The notes: generated from the sequence alone by a model not told the origin. A DNA stretch of 64,000 bases from Paragonimus westermani (GCA_008508345.1 QNGE01002397.1:52168-116167), one strand, 5' to 3'; positions 51,362 to 63,087 are shown, counted from the first letter of the stretch. Made by a program: numbers and translations.

Positions 51362-52841
51362 CTGCATGTAATCGGCTGACCATAAATATATCTGTAATCT
51401 GTGAGGCAAAAACAGCTTTCGAGCTACTAAGTTTGTTATAATTGTCTGACTTGTTTTAGTTCGTGAAAATGTTGAACCCTATTGATGGAATTGTTTTTGT
51501 TTTAGTCATCTGAAGGAACAAGCAAGGAATGTGCGATTGCTGAATGGCATAACGATTAACAGAAAAATAACGCTAAGTTGTATTTCTGGTTATTTCGTAG
51601 AAGTAATAGTCCAATATAATAGAAATTGATGTCGTCGACGTGATAACACGTGCTTTTCTTGAATTTTGTGTGCAATTAAACAGAAAGACCGGATTGTAGT
51701 TTCGGTGATTAAACCGTTGTTGTGTCATGAGAACTGAGCTTTTCATAGAGCTGCAAACGTAGGATACAACAGCAGACACACTGCAACGCAGGAATATGCG
51801 CAAAAACTGGGCGAATTCAGCGGTGTTTTTCCAGTTATATTCGGCGTGCCGATATACATTTTATAGCCGTTCGCTGCTACAATGGTTGTAAACTTTCCGT
51901 GGGAGCAAGACGTGCGATGAAATGCGGACGAGTTGGCCCGCTAAACGAACGAAATCGAGGAGCACTTGCTGCTTGAGATAGTACAAAAGTTCTCTGTAAC
52001 TCTCCCAGCTTACGAGCGAAGGTAGAAGAAACACCCCACGCTCAAATACTTAACACTGCTCCATCCATTATTCCTTGGTTACGAATGGAAGGAAACTGCA
52101 CACTGTGTCGGAACACTTATGACCGTTCCATCCATTTGTCCTGGATTACGAATAAAAACAAATCATACTGTATGCTGCAACACTGAGAACGAAAACGTGG
52201 GGAAATTGACACGAATGATCTCTTTGAGTTCTGTGGAAACCGGTATATACTAACTCCGCCTCCTTTCAGCAGAGGATGTATCCGTTGGTTTGCACGCGTT
52301 CTTGGCGTTCTTCCGAATGGCAGAAGCCCTGTATCAGATAAAGTCCAGCCAACCTCTCCGTCAAGTCGTATATCTGCAAGATAACTGTGTACGCACACGT
52401 GAAGGGGTTCACTTTCTTCAATTACATCATGAATCCCAAACACCACCTCAAAGGCCGCGACATAATCCATTTCCTGAAAACAAAAATATTATCCTGTTAC
52501 TGGTTTCAATAAACATCCGCATAATCGTACATACAGACCTGTATTACTCCGGCATTCGTTTACTAACAAGCAACCAACCACAACAGAAGCCATATCGAGA
52601 TTCAAAAATAACACATGGCATGGTCGTTTTCTGTTAATGACCAGCTAAAACAAACGAATATGAGTCCCCGACACAGATTTCAGCGATTTCACTTTCTGCA
52701 CCATGTACCAAGGTAATAAAGCGGAACGTGAAATGAAATACTTTCTTCAATCACGATAACCGAAGAAATCACAGTTTACTACTAGCACTCAAGGCACAAT
52801 ACTAGGTGGTGATCACTGAGTTGGGATCGCTGTGAAAACAA
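51362..52841. mobile_element. 1.48-kb non-autonomous MULE-like insertion in BEL/Pao
   Basis: This block interrupts the BEL/Pao element and has a larger relative on the same strand. Its head (51362 to about 52100) matches 57062-57780, sharing CTGC.T.TAATCG, GACCATAAATAT and ATAGAAAT.GATGTC.TCGAC. Its middle (about 52100-52430) matches about 59600-59960. Its tail (about 52600-52830) matches about 63160-63375, sharing GTACCAAG.TA and TACTACTAGC. The minus-strand open frame 52117-52470 is homologous to 59690-59998: both have RTPRT followed by a (V)YRFPQ motif. In the larger relative a MULE transposase lies between middle and tail. A 9-bp duplication is the usual MULE footprint. I therefore infer an internally deleted, transposase-less MULE. 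I see no clear terminal inverted repeats, so a non-TIR type or eroded ends must be assumed. Confidence 0.6.
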
Positions 52842-52850
52842 GATAGTTGG
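52842..52850. repeat. right copy of probable 9-bp target-site duplication
   Basis: GATAGTTGG, partner of GATAGTACG at 51353-51361. The two mismatches fit the decayed state of the surrounding element. Confidence 0.6.
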
Positions 52851-55090
52851 ATATGGAACAACAAAAAAGATGGCCGAGAAACGCCTTGCTGCATTCAAGA
52901 GAAGATGGATTCAAGATTCGAAGCTAAGCATCAGCTACTGGGCCGTGATATTGGAGCATATCAGAAAGAGCTACATAAGTAAAAGTGTTGGAACTATAAT
53001 ACGAGGATGGCACTCGCCACACCATTCCATAGTCGGCGCGAATAAGCGCGGTAAGATTTTGCTGCTGAACACCGAGATGTGCCTTTTAACAGAAACTTAC
53101 TCCAGGGTCTGGACATGAATATCATTTTGTCAGGTAGACTCATGCGTTCCCACAAAAATCCTGCGGTAGCCCCTGCAAATGAGAGTGCCACGTCGTGACA
53201 GAGGTGTTTCAAATTATCTTTGGTGGGGTTCTAATTCGGTTGAAGGACAGTCGTATACTTACGAGCTGTATGTCCACGTCTTTGGAACGACAGTTTCGTC
53301 ATTTTGTGCTTATTTTCCACTAGAAACTCCCACGCAAATGACTGACCAGTGTCATTCGACTGAGTAGCCGAGGTTATGGCTGTAGTAGATGAACTTCAAA
53401 TGATGCTGTGGCTGTGTGGGTTTCGACTCACCTAGTTGGGCTCCACGGTTGTGAATGTCACGGAACTTCCGGCATTAGGTGGCAAGTAGCAGGCAACTGC
53501 TCCCGGTCCAGAAGCAACCTTCCTCACACCGGTTACACGAAAAAAGGAATATTAAGTTGCATGGCTTCGTTATACCATCTCTTGGGAATGGTGGCAGAAA
53601 TGTTATTGCCGACTGGCAGGTTACTTCAAGACCTTTGTCTCCGAAGCGTCGGTTTGGACTCCGATATAAAGAGGTATGACTGGGCGAGCTGCGAAGGATG
53701 GATGAATAACGTAGACTCTATAAACAGGGTGGTACTGCCCAGATGCATTGTTCATGGACTTCCTTCGGTAGCTCTCGTTGAGTTGCACATGTTCTATGGT
53801 GCGTCGTAAGTCGGTTACGGAACAGTGGACTAGTTAAGGGTGGTTGTCCCGCATAATAGTATTCAGCGCGGCTCTCTGATGGAGGAGTCTTAGATGACCC
53901 CAAAGGAGGCGGTTACGATACCAAGGCTGGAGCTCACGGCAGCCGTCCTGTCGTCCAAGCTGATATATTTCTTGATTAGTGGGTTGAAAATCCTAATAAG
54001 TAGTGTCGTATTGTGGACGGATTTCACAACAGTGTTGCAATACCTACACAACACTTCATGGCGTTTCGTAACGTTCGTTGCCATTCGTGTGAGGTTCATC
54101 TACAACCTCACCTCTGCTTCCCAATGGAGGTATGTACCCTGAAAAGGAAGTCTGGCCCATGTGGCGTCCAGAGAAGTATCAAAGGTTTTGAGCAAGGAGA
54201 TGAAACTCTAGCCGCATGTGCTGAGGTAGTTGCTTGCGTTGAGTGCTTACTGACTGTTACGTGTCAATAGAATGTCGATGATCACGTCCCTCGCCCTATT
54301 TACTCCCTTTTCATTGGTTCGTCTTCCTACAAGGGATTCCTCTTGACAGTGACCGCAAGCCTTTCGTACAGACTGATACGACCACTCAAGTTACGCGCGC
54401 GACAAACCATCTATCTCCTGGATGTTAATCTTGACGTATTACTAAATCCTTATATCGTTCACTTGCAGAACCTTGTTTCCCCTAGTTTTACTCCCTCACT
54501 TTTATTTACCGGACCTTTGTTTATAAGTACCCTGGTTTCACTTGCACTTTGCCGCTTCACCGTTACACGGCTGTTGCATTCGACCATTTTTACGTGATTA
54601 ATCAATCTCAGAACCTGTATATTTGGTGAGTTTAATAGCTAGGTCTGTTGTTATCTCCCCCTATTTAGTTAATCATAATCCGCTGGAACACTAACGTCTT
54701 ATTGATAAGACACGCGTAAATGCGATCCTCTTTTCTTTTGTATCCGAATCGGTTGCTCGGTTGGCTCAGAATTTACAGACGCTGGTTGCTCACAGACGCG
54801 ACCATCCTGGATCAAGCGTATCGATAGACGCTTCGAGTAGACTTAGAGTTGCTCGAACAGCCATTAGACGTCCGGGATCAACAGTGCTTGATAAATCAGT
54901 GCTGGTGGAAAAAATGGCTATCTGCCAACAAGTTGAATGCTATCCGTTCTTGTCTACAATGGCCGAACTGGTCGAAGGTGATACGCGTGATGTACAGGGG
55001 CGTTCTCCTGACTATCAATCAGCCGAAGAATCCCCGAGGATAACCGTATTGTTGGGCTCCCCTGCTATGCCTCTCTATGCGGAGTATAAT
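52851..55090 (+). pseudogene. BEL/Pao retrotransposon, RT, RNase H and late pol (3' segment)
   Basis: After the insertion, pol resumes with AEKRLAAFKRRW and HSPHHSIVGANKRGK (family W-x-x-P-H-H-x-V-x-x-x-x-K-x-x-K). Then come LQGLDMNIILSGRLMR and, in the open frame 53179-53367, MRVPRRDRGVSNYLWW and YVHVFGTTVSSFCAYF, the reverse-transcriptase fingers and palm. The following YVDD box is missing: sequence passes from there to VVDELQMMLWLCGFRLT with about 30 residues lost, so the active site was deleted. The open frame 53408-53809 holds ASLYHLLGMVAEMLLP, GRLLQDLC, LPRCI and the start of RNase H. The frame 53894-54142 holds VTIPRLELTAAVLSSKL and VLWTDFTTVLQYL. Near 54730-55090 the post-RNase H part returns (LGWLRIYRRWL, then ESPRITVLL and AEYN). 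No integrase core is seen. About 490 bp at 54.24-54.73 kb has no match to the family and is pyrimidine-rich. Confidence 0.8.
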
Positions 55091-56258
55091 CCTGTTCCCT
55101 ATCCCCAACAGTTGAACGGTGATCCCCAGGTGACCCACATTGCTGGCGATATCGAAACTTCGTTTAATGTTTCCACTATGCTTGCCTCAATCACTTTCTC
55201 TCCTGGGCCTTTTATTCTAAGGATTTACATAAGCTTCACATGGATTTGTCTGGAAATGGTGAGTTGTCTGCTATTTCATAGGACCGTGGCACGCTTGGGG
55301 CTCCTGGGGATAAGCAGGGACCATGCCCAGGAATAGCTCTAGGGATGGTAGCAACCCCAGCAAAGAACACGGAGATTGTATGAAAACTTCCCACTATTGT
55401 CTCAGCTATAGCTCGGTGTTCAGTCGAGCGAAATTTAGTGATGGACGACAGTCTCATTGAAGAAAAAATGCGTCTGAAGGAGGAGGAGCTAAGGTTTATG
55501 GCAGCATAACTAAAACTTCGCAGGAGGCTGAAGCAAAGGGCTGTTTGGTAGGACTGAGGAGCCATCAGGAAGGACGGATGCAAGTGTCCTTCCGGTTGAT
55601 GTTTGTCGCGCTAAGCCACTTGTTATCCGAGTACGCAATTATCAGACGCCGTTGGGGAGAGGGACGAAATGTACAAGTGGCCCCCGATAGTGCTACAAAA
55701 GGTACTGACACGTGAATTAGTCAGACAGGCTAGGTACCAGCCGTTAAAGAACGAGTAAACCGGAAGAATGTGACAAGTGTGTTTGGCTTCACTCCACGAT
55801 CACGGGAAATGCTGACAAACAATCAGACAGCATGCAGCTTGCGAACTTTCGTAATAGTCCAGGTACAATGCGCAACTGAGTTTTTGAAAGCACTTTACAC
55901 ATCCTTCCGCAGGCAGGCCAGTGAAGTCTTTAGGTCGCTACACCTTAGCAAAGTCGGAGACAATCGCGTCCGTCGTGAAACCCAGATCTTCGGTACTCGT
56001 TAGGCTGTTCATGGAAACGATGTGTTCGTTTTCGTGAATCCTTACTTATGTACATACAAAAGATCCATACGGCTGCGACGATTAATTTAATCTTTCACTT
56101 TACCCTGAGAAACGTAATTTTGGATCTGGTGGTTCAACAGTAACACGTGCTGCATGTGAAGCATACTTGAGCCTACTGGGCATAAATGTGTTGCCTGTGT
56201 CCTCAGGGTGGCTTACACCATGCCGTCTTATCTACGATCGCATGCATTATGTTGAATA
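55091..56258 (+). other. unassigned sequence with a gag-like coiled segment
   Basis: At about 55440-55545 a frame reads MDDSLIEEKMRLKEEELRF followed shortly by KLRRRLKQRA. This is a charged helical stretch like the N-terminal part of BEL/Pao gag proteins. In this position, after pol of the first element, it would have to belong to a second copy. The downstream frame 55770-56003 is not recognised. The call is weak because charged helices are common. Confidence 0.25.
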
Positions 56259-56580
56259 CTAGTAGTTAANGAGTTTGTTCCAAATGTAAGTATATTTCAC
56301 TAGAAAAAAATTTGAACGGAGTTTTCTACGGGATTTAAGAGTTGCCAAAGTGAACTCTTTGTTCCTGATGTTGTATTTTGAGCTATGTTGAAGGCGAATC
56401 GCGAGTTTTACCTTAAATTTATTGTTATAAACTAGATTATACATGAGCGCAAGGTTTAGCTTGAGACGCCGTAGCCAAAGAGGATCCAGTTTAAGCGTCT
56501 GGCATCGTTCTCTGTAGTTCAACGAAGGTATAATTTCCCGTTTGCGCAGTGGACTCAGTTATATCCCAACTGGTAACATA
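56259..56580 (-). pseudogene. LINE reverse-transcriptase C-terminal tail
   Basis: On the minus strand an 87-codon open frame (56522-56259), with similar sequence just upstream of its Met, reads NYRERCQTLKLDPLWLRRLK, LNLALMYNLVYN and, at its end, RRKLRSNFFLVKYTYIWNKL. This is the thumb and tail of Jockey/CR1-type LINE proteins: (S/N)-Y-x-x-R-L-x-x-L-x-L-x-x-L-x-x-R-R-x-x-x-D-L, and later S-R-x-x-x-R-x-x-F-F-x-x-R-x-x-x-x-W-N-x-L-P. It is unusually intact for this window, with no stop over the frame, and it is broken only by the N at 56270 close to its C-terminus. The first RT motifs are absent, so it is a 5'-truncated copy, the usual result of incomplete LINE reverse transcription. Confidence 0.8.
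56270..56270. other. single-N contig join
   Basis: One N interrupts the last codons of the minus-strand LINE tail. As with the other two Ns, it probably stands for a gap of unknown size between contigs. Confidence 0.8.
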
Positions 56581-56714
56581 TCATGGGACCCGCAAACATG
56601 GTGCAGTGCTTTTGGATGCCGCCGAGTAGGCTGGACCGCACCTAGTGCTTTTTTTGACCTGTTGGTAGGTATCGTTTGCCTGAGAGTAGGCTGGGGCTAA
56701 CTACGTATATTTGC

Positions 56715-56965
56715 AAATATTGCTGGAAACATACGGTTTGTTTTCCAGACCCTAAACGTTTTTTGATTTGATATATTGTGGAAATACATTCGCACTGTTT
56801 CTTAAAAGAGGCATTCAAATTTGTCAGTGGACGATGGTCGAGGGCAAACCCACGTGTCCACTACGTTCCCTCATCACCAGCTGATTCACGCGGTACGGGG
56901 CAACGCAAGTTTGATAGATCGCTTCAGGCGATGGTCAAGTTAGTTGACTTTGTAATTAAGCAGTG
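56715..56965 (+). repeat. diverged relative of 41.05-41.12 and 41.67-41.74 kb
   Basis: GCTGGAAACATACGGTTTGT and TTTCCAGACCCTAAACG match 41052-41090. Shortly after, GTCAGTGGACGATGGTCGAG and CAAACCCACGTG match 41700-41735. In this copy the roughly 550 bases that separate those blocks in the right arm (and, mirrored, in the left arm at about 21508-22057) are absent. The arm copy therefore carries an insertion holding the three-hairpin cluster. Confidence 0.6.
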
Positions 56966-57061
56966 AGGTAATTTTGAATCACTTTTCCGTGCTCATCTTC
57001 TGCCAAGCTATAGGCTGCACGTGTTTTTCTTAACTGCGATACACCAGAGTGTCTTAATCTG

Positions 57062-57780
57062 CTGCGTATAATCGATAGACCATAAATATCTCTTCAGTCT
57101 CGAAGGGAAAAACGGTTTTCTAAGACACCGAGGTTGTCAGAATTTTGTAACGTTTTGCAGTTCATGAACTCATTGAATTCTGTTACTAGCAGTGTTTTTT
57201 GTTTCAGTCCTCTGAGGGTGTAAGCAGAGAATGTGCGATAGTTCAGTCCTCTAGCGATCAATGGAAAAATAACAAAATGTTGCACTTCACGCTATTTCAA
57301 AGAATTAATGGTGGAATAAAATAGAAATCGATGTCATCGACATGATAAGAGATGTTGGACTTGAAATTTGGGTGTAGTAATTGAGAAGGCGTGGTTACAA
57401 TTCTGGCGATTGATTTGGCGTTGGATCAGGAGGATTGAGCTTTCTATGAAACTGCTAGCGTAATATACACGGATAAACATATTGCAATGTACAGATGTGC
57501 GCAACAATTGAGCAGGTCTGCGATATTCTTCTAGTTGTAACTATCATGCCTGGTCAACCGTTTTTACCACGGCCGTAGACCTTCATAGAGGCATGACGTT
57601 TGCTAGAATGCGGACAATACGACCCGGTCAACGAAGGACATCGAAGAGCACTTCCCGCTCAAAAGCTCACAAGGTTCCCATGCAACTATCCTTGCTTTCG
57701 AGCGGATGAAAACAGTGACTTGTGTGAAAGCACTTACCACTGCTCCATCCATTCGTCCTAGCTCACGAGTGAAGGAGATC
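57062..57780. mobile_element. MULE-like element, left end of the long copy
   Basis: Co-linear with the head of the 1.48-kb insertion at 51362-52100 over about 720 bases, on the same strand, with clear but moderate identity. It is preceded by CTTAATCTG (57053-57061), the position corresponding to the target duplication of the short copy. The matching right end at 63.16-63.38 kb runs into a LINE, so a second duplication copy cannot be confirmed. Confidence 0.6.
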
Positions 57781-57784
57781 AATA

Positions 57785-57945
57785 AACTATGTTGACTCAG
57801 CAAACAAAACGGAATCGGCTTGCACCACGCACTGAAGTCGTGCCGACTTTAGCCTGGCCACACAGGCAGTCGGCCGGAAGAAAAATTTGCGGGTCTCCAT
57901 TTAGTCAGATAGCAGTATGTAAAACGATATCTTACAATGAATCTG
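57785..57945 (+). repeat. LINE 3' end, 5'-truncated copy
   Basis: GTTGACTCAGCAAACAAAAC, then GGCTTGCACCACGCACTGAAG and CCTGGCCACACAGGCAGTCGG, match the 3' part of the LINE at 63.75-63.94 kb in the same order and strand. Only the untranslated tail is present, as expected for a severely 5'-truncated insertion. It sits at the point where the long MULE-like copy departs from the short one. Confidence 0.65.
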
Positions 57946-59600
57946 TGGTACTCGGAATTAGGAACTTCGAATAGCCCTGGTAATCGTACTTGAATTGAAA
58001 CCTCCCATGCAAGTAATAAGGAGAGGACCTGGTAATGGTAGCAGCAAGCAATTGTTATTCATGAATTAAGACGCCGAATTTATAGAGGTACAACAGTATT
58101 GAGCAAATTACAGCCTGTCATTGGGTGATCTCATTAGCACATGCAACATCATAAACTGCATGTTGATTGGTGAAATACGGAACAGATGAATTGGCGAATA
58201 ACGGAAGGCGCAACACTGAGACTGTTCGTCCAATCCTTATGTTGCATCTCTAACACGATACTTAGATTGGCCGTTTGTTAGATCTTCTGTTATTATAATA
58301 ATAATGATAATAATATATTTCTCAACGAATATGTGAAAAGCACGCTTGGTTATGCGCGATCACTGTAGATATTTACAAACCATACAAAAACGAATAATTA
58401 AACAGTAGCACAAACGTGGAGTCTGTTGCAAGAAGGACATAATCAAAGAGAAAATGACTGTAGTTTATGGAACTTCGACGCACGCAACAGAGAAAGAGAT
58501 AGTTCGCTCATTTAACAAATTTAGTCTAAAAAATGGAATGCTACACTAATTCACTGTTTACAAGGTTGTGGGATGAGCGATTTTTCAAATATTTCAAGGT
58601 CATTTCTGTAGGATGTCCAAACGCACCTTCGAAATATTCTGCTGTCAGGGAGTAAAATTGGCGTCCGGAAATTGTCAAGATCGATCGGCTTTGGCGAGGC
58701 ATGGCGGAAAATCCCAAATCAACCGAACGAATGGGCAGATTCCAACGCAGTATTTCGTCGATTTTTCGAAAACATCACAAAGTTGAACATCTTGTGAACC
58801 GTTCAGCTTAGACGAAGCTTCGTGCGTCCACACGTGGTAGAAAAATTTCCTCGCACAATGGATAATATGGGATTCGGGAGGGAGAATGTGTCGGTAGAAG
58901 ACGCGTCAGTCACCACTGCATTGCAACGAGAGCAAGAACAACAATTCAGAAGCAGAAAAAGCACAGTGTACAGGATAGCGGAAGCTTTTTTATTTTGTAA
59001 GATATACACACCAAATTCAGTACGAATGGTGTTGAACCGTTTTGATGTCGTGTTTGAGCTGTTACTGATAGACAGATTTGGAATAACACAACGTTACGAG
59101 CAAGTTGTAATATTGTAGGTTTCAACCACCTTGGGTGGCCTTCCTCGGGCGTGTTGTAACCGAAATCACATTGACAGAGAAACAGAGGTCACATTGGATT
59201 TGCCGTGGTCGGGCCAATTTGTGCTGCATCTGACCGCAACTTCACTCGTATTCAAAAATCGACACCACGACACATCTGTAATTTCAAATTGTCATTGTGC
59301 ACTTCAACCAGTTGGAAAACATGAAATACAGGTAACTCGTTCACAGAGCTTTAAACAGAACTGTGAGTGACGACAGACTGCAAGAGACACAACACAACCG
59401 TACTCACCACGCACGGAATAAATGGAACCGCGAACGCGCGTTTGCCAGAGACATCAATTAAAACCAACTTGCACAAACTGGCGGTGATTACGAACCCATG
59501 AAAATGAAGTGGCTTTGACATGATATTGTGCTTGAGGATTTTCTAAAAATGTATTTAACAACCTAAATGAACATGGTAACTCGTGCGAAAACACTTAATA
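57946..59600. other. anonymous sequence inside or beside the long MULE-like copy
   Basis: No gene recognised. It holds an AAT/ATA-rich short stretch at about 58291-58322 and a 98-codon open frame (58822-59118) without family features. It has no counterpart in the 1.48-kb insertion. Confidence 0.4.
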
Positions 59601-60480
59601 CTCTTGCGTTCATTTATCCTAGAGTACAAGTGATTGCAAACGGTACCCTGGGTTTAGACACAGTGGGACACATCGGTGGACGAGTGAAGTCACTGTGAAC
59701 GAACACGTTTGGAAATCGGCGGGTGATCTATTTTCTGTGGAAAACGGTACACACTACCACATGTTTTATTCCACACAAAACCTTGGGTTGCATGCGTCCT
59801 CGGTGTCCTGCTGGATGAATGGAGCCGTGCAGCATATAAAAGTTTCGTCATCCCGTTCATCGAATCTGACGTATGAAGGAAACCACCTTCTTCAGTTATA
59901 TCAAGTAGACATTCGTTCCGGGTGATATTGAATCGCACTTTTTTCGGCTCGTGTACAAGCGTCACATTGTCCGCGGACAGGTCCAAGTCAGCATCCATTG
60001 GGGGTACTGTGCGGGACTCCTTTTCATAATCACTGGAGGAGTGCGAACGATAGTTAGAGTAGAAGGAGCGGACAAGTCTGTGAATTTAACGGGTACACCT
60101 ACCAGGTGACTGAGGTTGAAGCTGGTTGCCACAGAATAAACGCTCGATGATATCAGCCATCTGAAAACGACCGGGATGAAAAACCCGTTGATCGGTATCA
60201 CAAGGATTGTATTGCATTTTTGAACTAAAATCATGTGAAAATCCGACCCAACCAAATTCCCCTCAATTTTCACTCCTCTGTATTCAACCTTCCCTGTTAC
60301 TGGAGTTAATTGGACCTTGACATAGACGATTTTGCTTTGTCACATCAGTTTGATGGTTGTGCGAATAGCCAGCCGTCGGTCATTGTAATTTACTTGAATG
60401 GCGCGTGATCCCCTTTTTGGATCTCGGCTCACTCCCATTGTTTTGAATCTGTTGACTGCTCAGAGGAGCATTTTGGGGTA
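59600..60480 (-). pseudogene. unidentified decayed coding segment in the MULE-like element
   Basis: The minus-strand frame 59998-59690 is homologous to the one in the short copy (52470-52117), so this part belongs to the repeat family. Just upstream (60446-59962), another minus-strand frame is open for over 150 codons with one stop. It begins MGVSRDPKRGSRAIQVNYND and contains KVQLTPVTGKVEYRGVKIEG and NLVGSDFHMILVQKC. The composition looks protein-like, with beta-strand-like alternation, but I recognise no domain. It lies downstream of the transposase on the same strand, so it may be a second gene of the element or a captured host fragment. Confidence 0.35.
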
Positions 60481-60859
60481 TGAATGCCTTATTATGTTAT
60501 TATAGTTCATATTTAGCCTGTTTGGCAGCAAATTATAGCCCATTCCCTCAAAACGATCTGTCGATCGAAACTGTTGAGGTTGTCTAAATATTCACTCTGA
60601 CAGTTTGTTCAGTAGTACCGTGGCATTACGGTCCAATCTTGTTTTGAACATTTGGGATCATTGGTTCATCGCTGCACGTTGCTCAGCGTCTTCGTTGAAG
60701 ATCTTACAGCGATAACTGTTGATCTGTACCGGTTCTCCATACAGCCCACATAGAAATCTTGTTTCAGGCTTCTCGACCCATCCCGGTTGCTTACATCTTG
60801 TAGACGCGACTACGGGAATATAGTACAAAGATAAGTCAAACTTAGCATGTTCTACTATT

Positions 60860-62330
60860 TTACTCGCGAAGGTAATGATGTTATTAATAGGCCACTGACG
60901 TGCGACTGCTGTAGACCAACCAGCCGTTGAATTGGCAAGTTATACATCGCCAGCCGCCGCTCATGAATGGGTACGCCACGTTCGCATACGGAGGTAATAA
61001 GATCAGAAAGACTTACTGTAGAGGAAGAAATGTTTCCGAAACATTGGCAGAACATGTAATCGTGAGAGCCACACTGAACGGAAAAAATGACAATCACATG
61101 TACCGTGCATGCCATGGACGAAGAACACGTCGTTTCACACGAAATTGCAATGCTCAAGTTGACTAACATAGAACCACTCACCTTTTACTGGGTTACGGTT
61201 CCAAAATGGCGTCGTGGAATTCACACTCCTGGATGTTGTCCGAAAAGATGACTTGCGAACGTTGTTATTCGACAAAAAATGTTCTTGATGTACAGGTCAA
61301 CATCGACAACTCCACGACGGTCGCCTTCGCAGGTAGTTTGCAATTCAAACTCTCGCATTAGCCACCCTCTGTGCAGCCATATTTTTCGAGTAGAAACGGC
61401 TAGGAAGTTTCAAGGGTGTGTCCTATTCCCCAACCGTCCGTTGGCATTCTCCAGTTTATTGTTTGTGTCATCGCCGAAGTGGACGACGTCGCTCTGTGCA
61501 TGGATGGACCCCTTGGGCTTGGGGTACAGCCATTGACATAACAAATGATCCATAAACTCCCTATCCATTCGGTGAATGATATTCAAGTCACGTTTAAACC
61601 TACGGCATGTGGTGCAAGGGTGCAACGTATCCCTCCCCACTGTCTACCATAGCCATTCAGTTGAACAGAAAACGACTGTGAAAACAGTTTGTCTTTCAGC
61701 GAACATGACAGACGAATTTCATCCACACATGTAATTATGAACAGCGGCACGTACATGTAATTAACACATGGTGTTGGAGACAAACACTACACAAGTTTTC
61801 CTCATTTGCGCTGCCATCTTGTCCACCACAAACGTATTCACCAAAATGTCCTCCAACTATTTCTCGAAACATTCAGAACGGCCCACATAGTGACGCATAT
61901 TCCCCACTATGAACGTACTGGTACATCACCCGTCGACTGTATCCCGAATCATCTGTTACTAAGAACTGGAACTACTCCTAACTTCGAAGCACGAGAAAAC
62001 GTTCAATGACATACTTCTGCCTGTGGGTCCCGTGGGTGGAATCCATATTCGGAACATGCGGAAACGCTGGAACAATTCGCTGGGCGAAGCAGATATTCCT
62101 GTATCAGTTGTCTTCTTCCCGCATGTTGCCCAACACGCCTGTCGCACTGATCACCGACAGCACCTTCTCGAGGTTCTCTAGTGTTCCGTTACCATTCATA
62201 AGTAACAGACCTACTTAACATTGCGCGCTTCAACTTGCAAAGGATGTCTCCAACGTCAGAGATCGTGAAAAACTTCTTGTAAACAACCGATACATAATGT
62301 CTAAATCGATAGGGCTCACAACCAGACAGG
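60860..62330 (-). pseudogene. MULE-type transposase with SWIM zinc finger, decayed
   Basis: On the minus strand, pieces in the right order match Mutator-like transposases of the ZSWIM-related kind. FFTISDVGDILCKLKRAM comes first. At about 62070-62029 is FPHVPNMDSTHGTHR (family F-P-x-x-x-x-x-D-(S/A)-T-H-x-T-N), carrying the first catalytic Asp. At about 61840-61800 is VNTFVVDKMAAQMR (family V-(V/M)-D-K). In the open frame 61640-61410 is VVHFGDDTNNKLENANGRL (family F-G-x-x-T-N-N-R-(L/I)-E-N-x-N-G-x-L-K). Then REFELQTTCEGDRRGV, and near 61100 the SWIM finger GTCDCHFFRSVWLSRLHVL, where CxC is kept but the second half (normally PCRH) has lost its Cys. Several stops and frame changes make it non-functional. 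It sits between the middle and tail blocks of the repeat family whose short form disrupts the BEL/Pao element, and is therefore the likely source type for that insertion. Confidence 0.7.
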
Positions 62331-62654
62331 CATTTCGTCAGACCACATGAAATCGTGAGGTGTAACGTGTGTTGCGAGAACTGGATTGTTAAAACTAACA
62401 ACTACGGCTCGTCCCCCGAAAGTCGATAACGCCAACATCCTCCATGCATCTCTGAAGACACTCCTGAAACTATGAGAAAGCGCGGACTTCGCGATTCTGA
62501 AACATCCCTTTGGAAGCTACAGTGTAGTCCGTTTCCTGAAAAGGAAGAAGTAACCTGATGCGATGAATACTCTCTGCATCCACGAAAGTCTAGGTTTACA
62601 TTATTTCGGCAACAGTGTATTAGGATTGTCAAACACAAGCAGTAATAGCAGTAG

Positions 62655-63087
62655 ACATACTCTAACAGGCAAGCCGGACGTACTGACCTTGTCAACTCAA
62701 TACATTCGTAAACCCAATTTGTGCTACGTGGAGACGTCGCGGGACAGCGTTCCTCAGAAGCAGAGGTTCCAACGATAGCCCTCTGAAAAGATGATAACAG
62801 AGACAAGCGTGAGCCGGAGGCCCAGTGAGACATGCACACGACTTAAACAAATGGGTACCGAAATGGCGTCAACAGTGTAATGTGCAGGCCAGCCGACTCT
62901 AATTTGAATGCCTGTGACTTCGCGGACGAACATTGGGGAAACGTGGACGCACCAGGGGACGGCGTTCTTCCGAAGTAGGGGTTCGAACAACAGTCCTGAA
63001 AAGAGGAACAATACAAACAAGCATGAGCCGAAGGCCCAGTGAGCCATGCGCACGACTTACACAAACGAAACCTAAAACGGCAGCACG
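62655..63087. repeat. tandem duplication, two units of about 216 bp
   Basis: The unit around 62743-62862 (GGGACAGCGTTCCTCAGAAG, TGAGCCGGAGGCCCAGTGAG, CATGCACACGACTTA) recurs around 62957-63075 (GGGACGGCGTTCTTCCGAAG, TGAGCCGAAGGCCCAGTGAG, CATGCGCACGACTTA). Weaker similarity extends upstream of both. The open frames here on either strand are products of the repeat. A third, very diverged unit at about 62440-62655 is possible. Confidence 0.65.
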
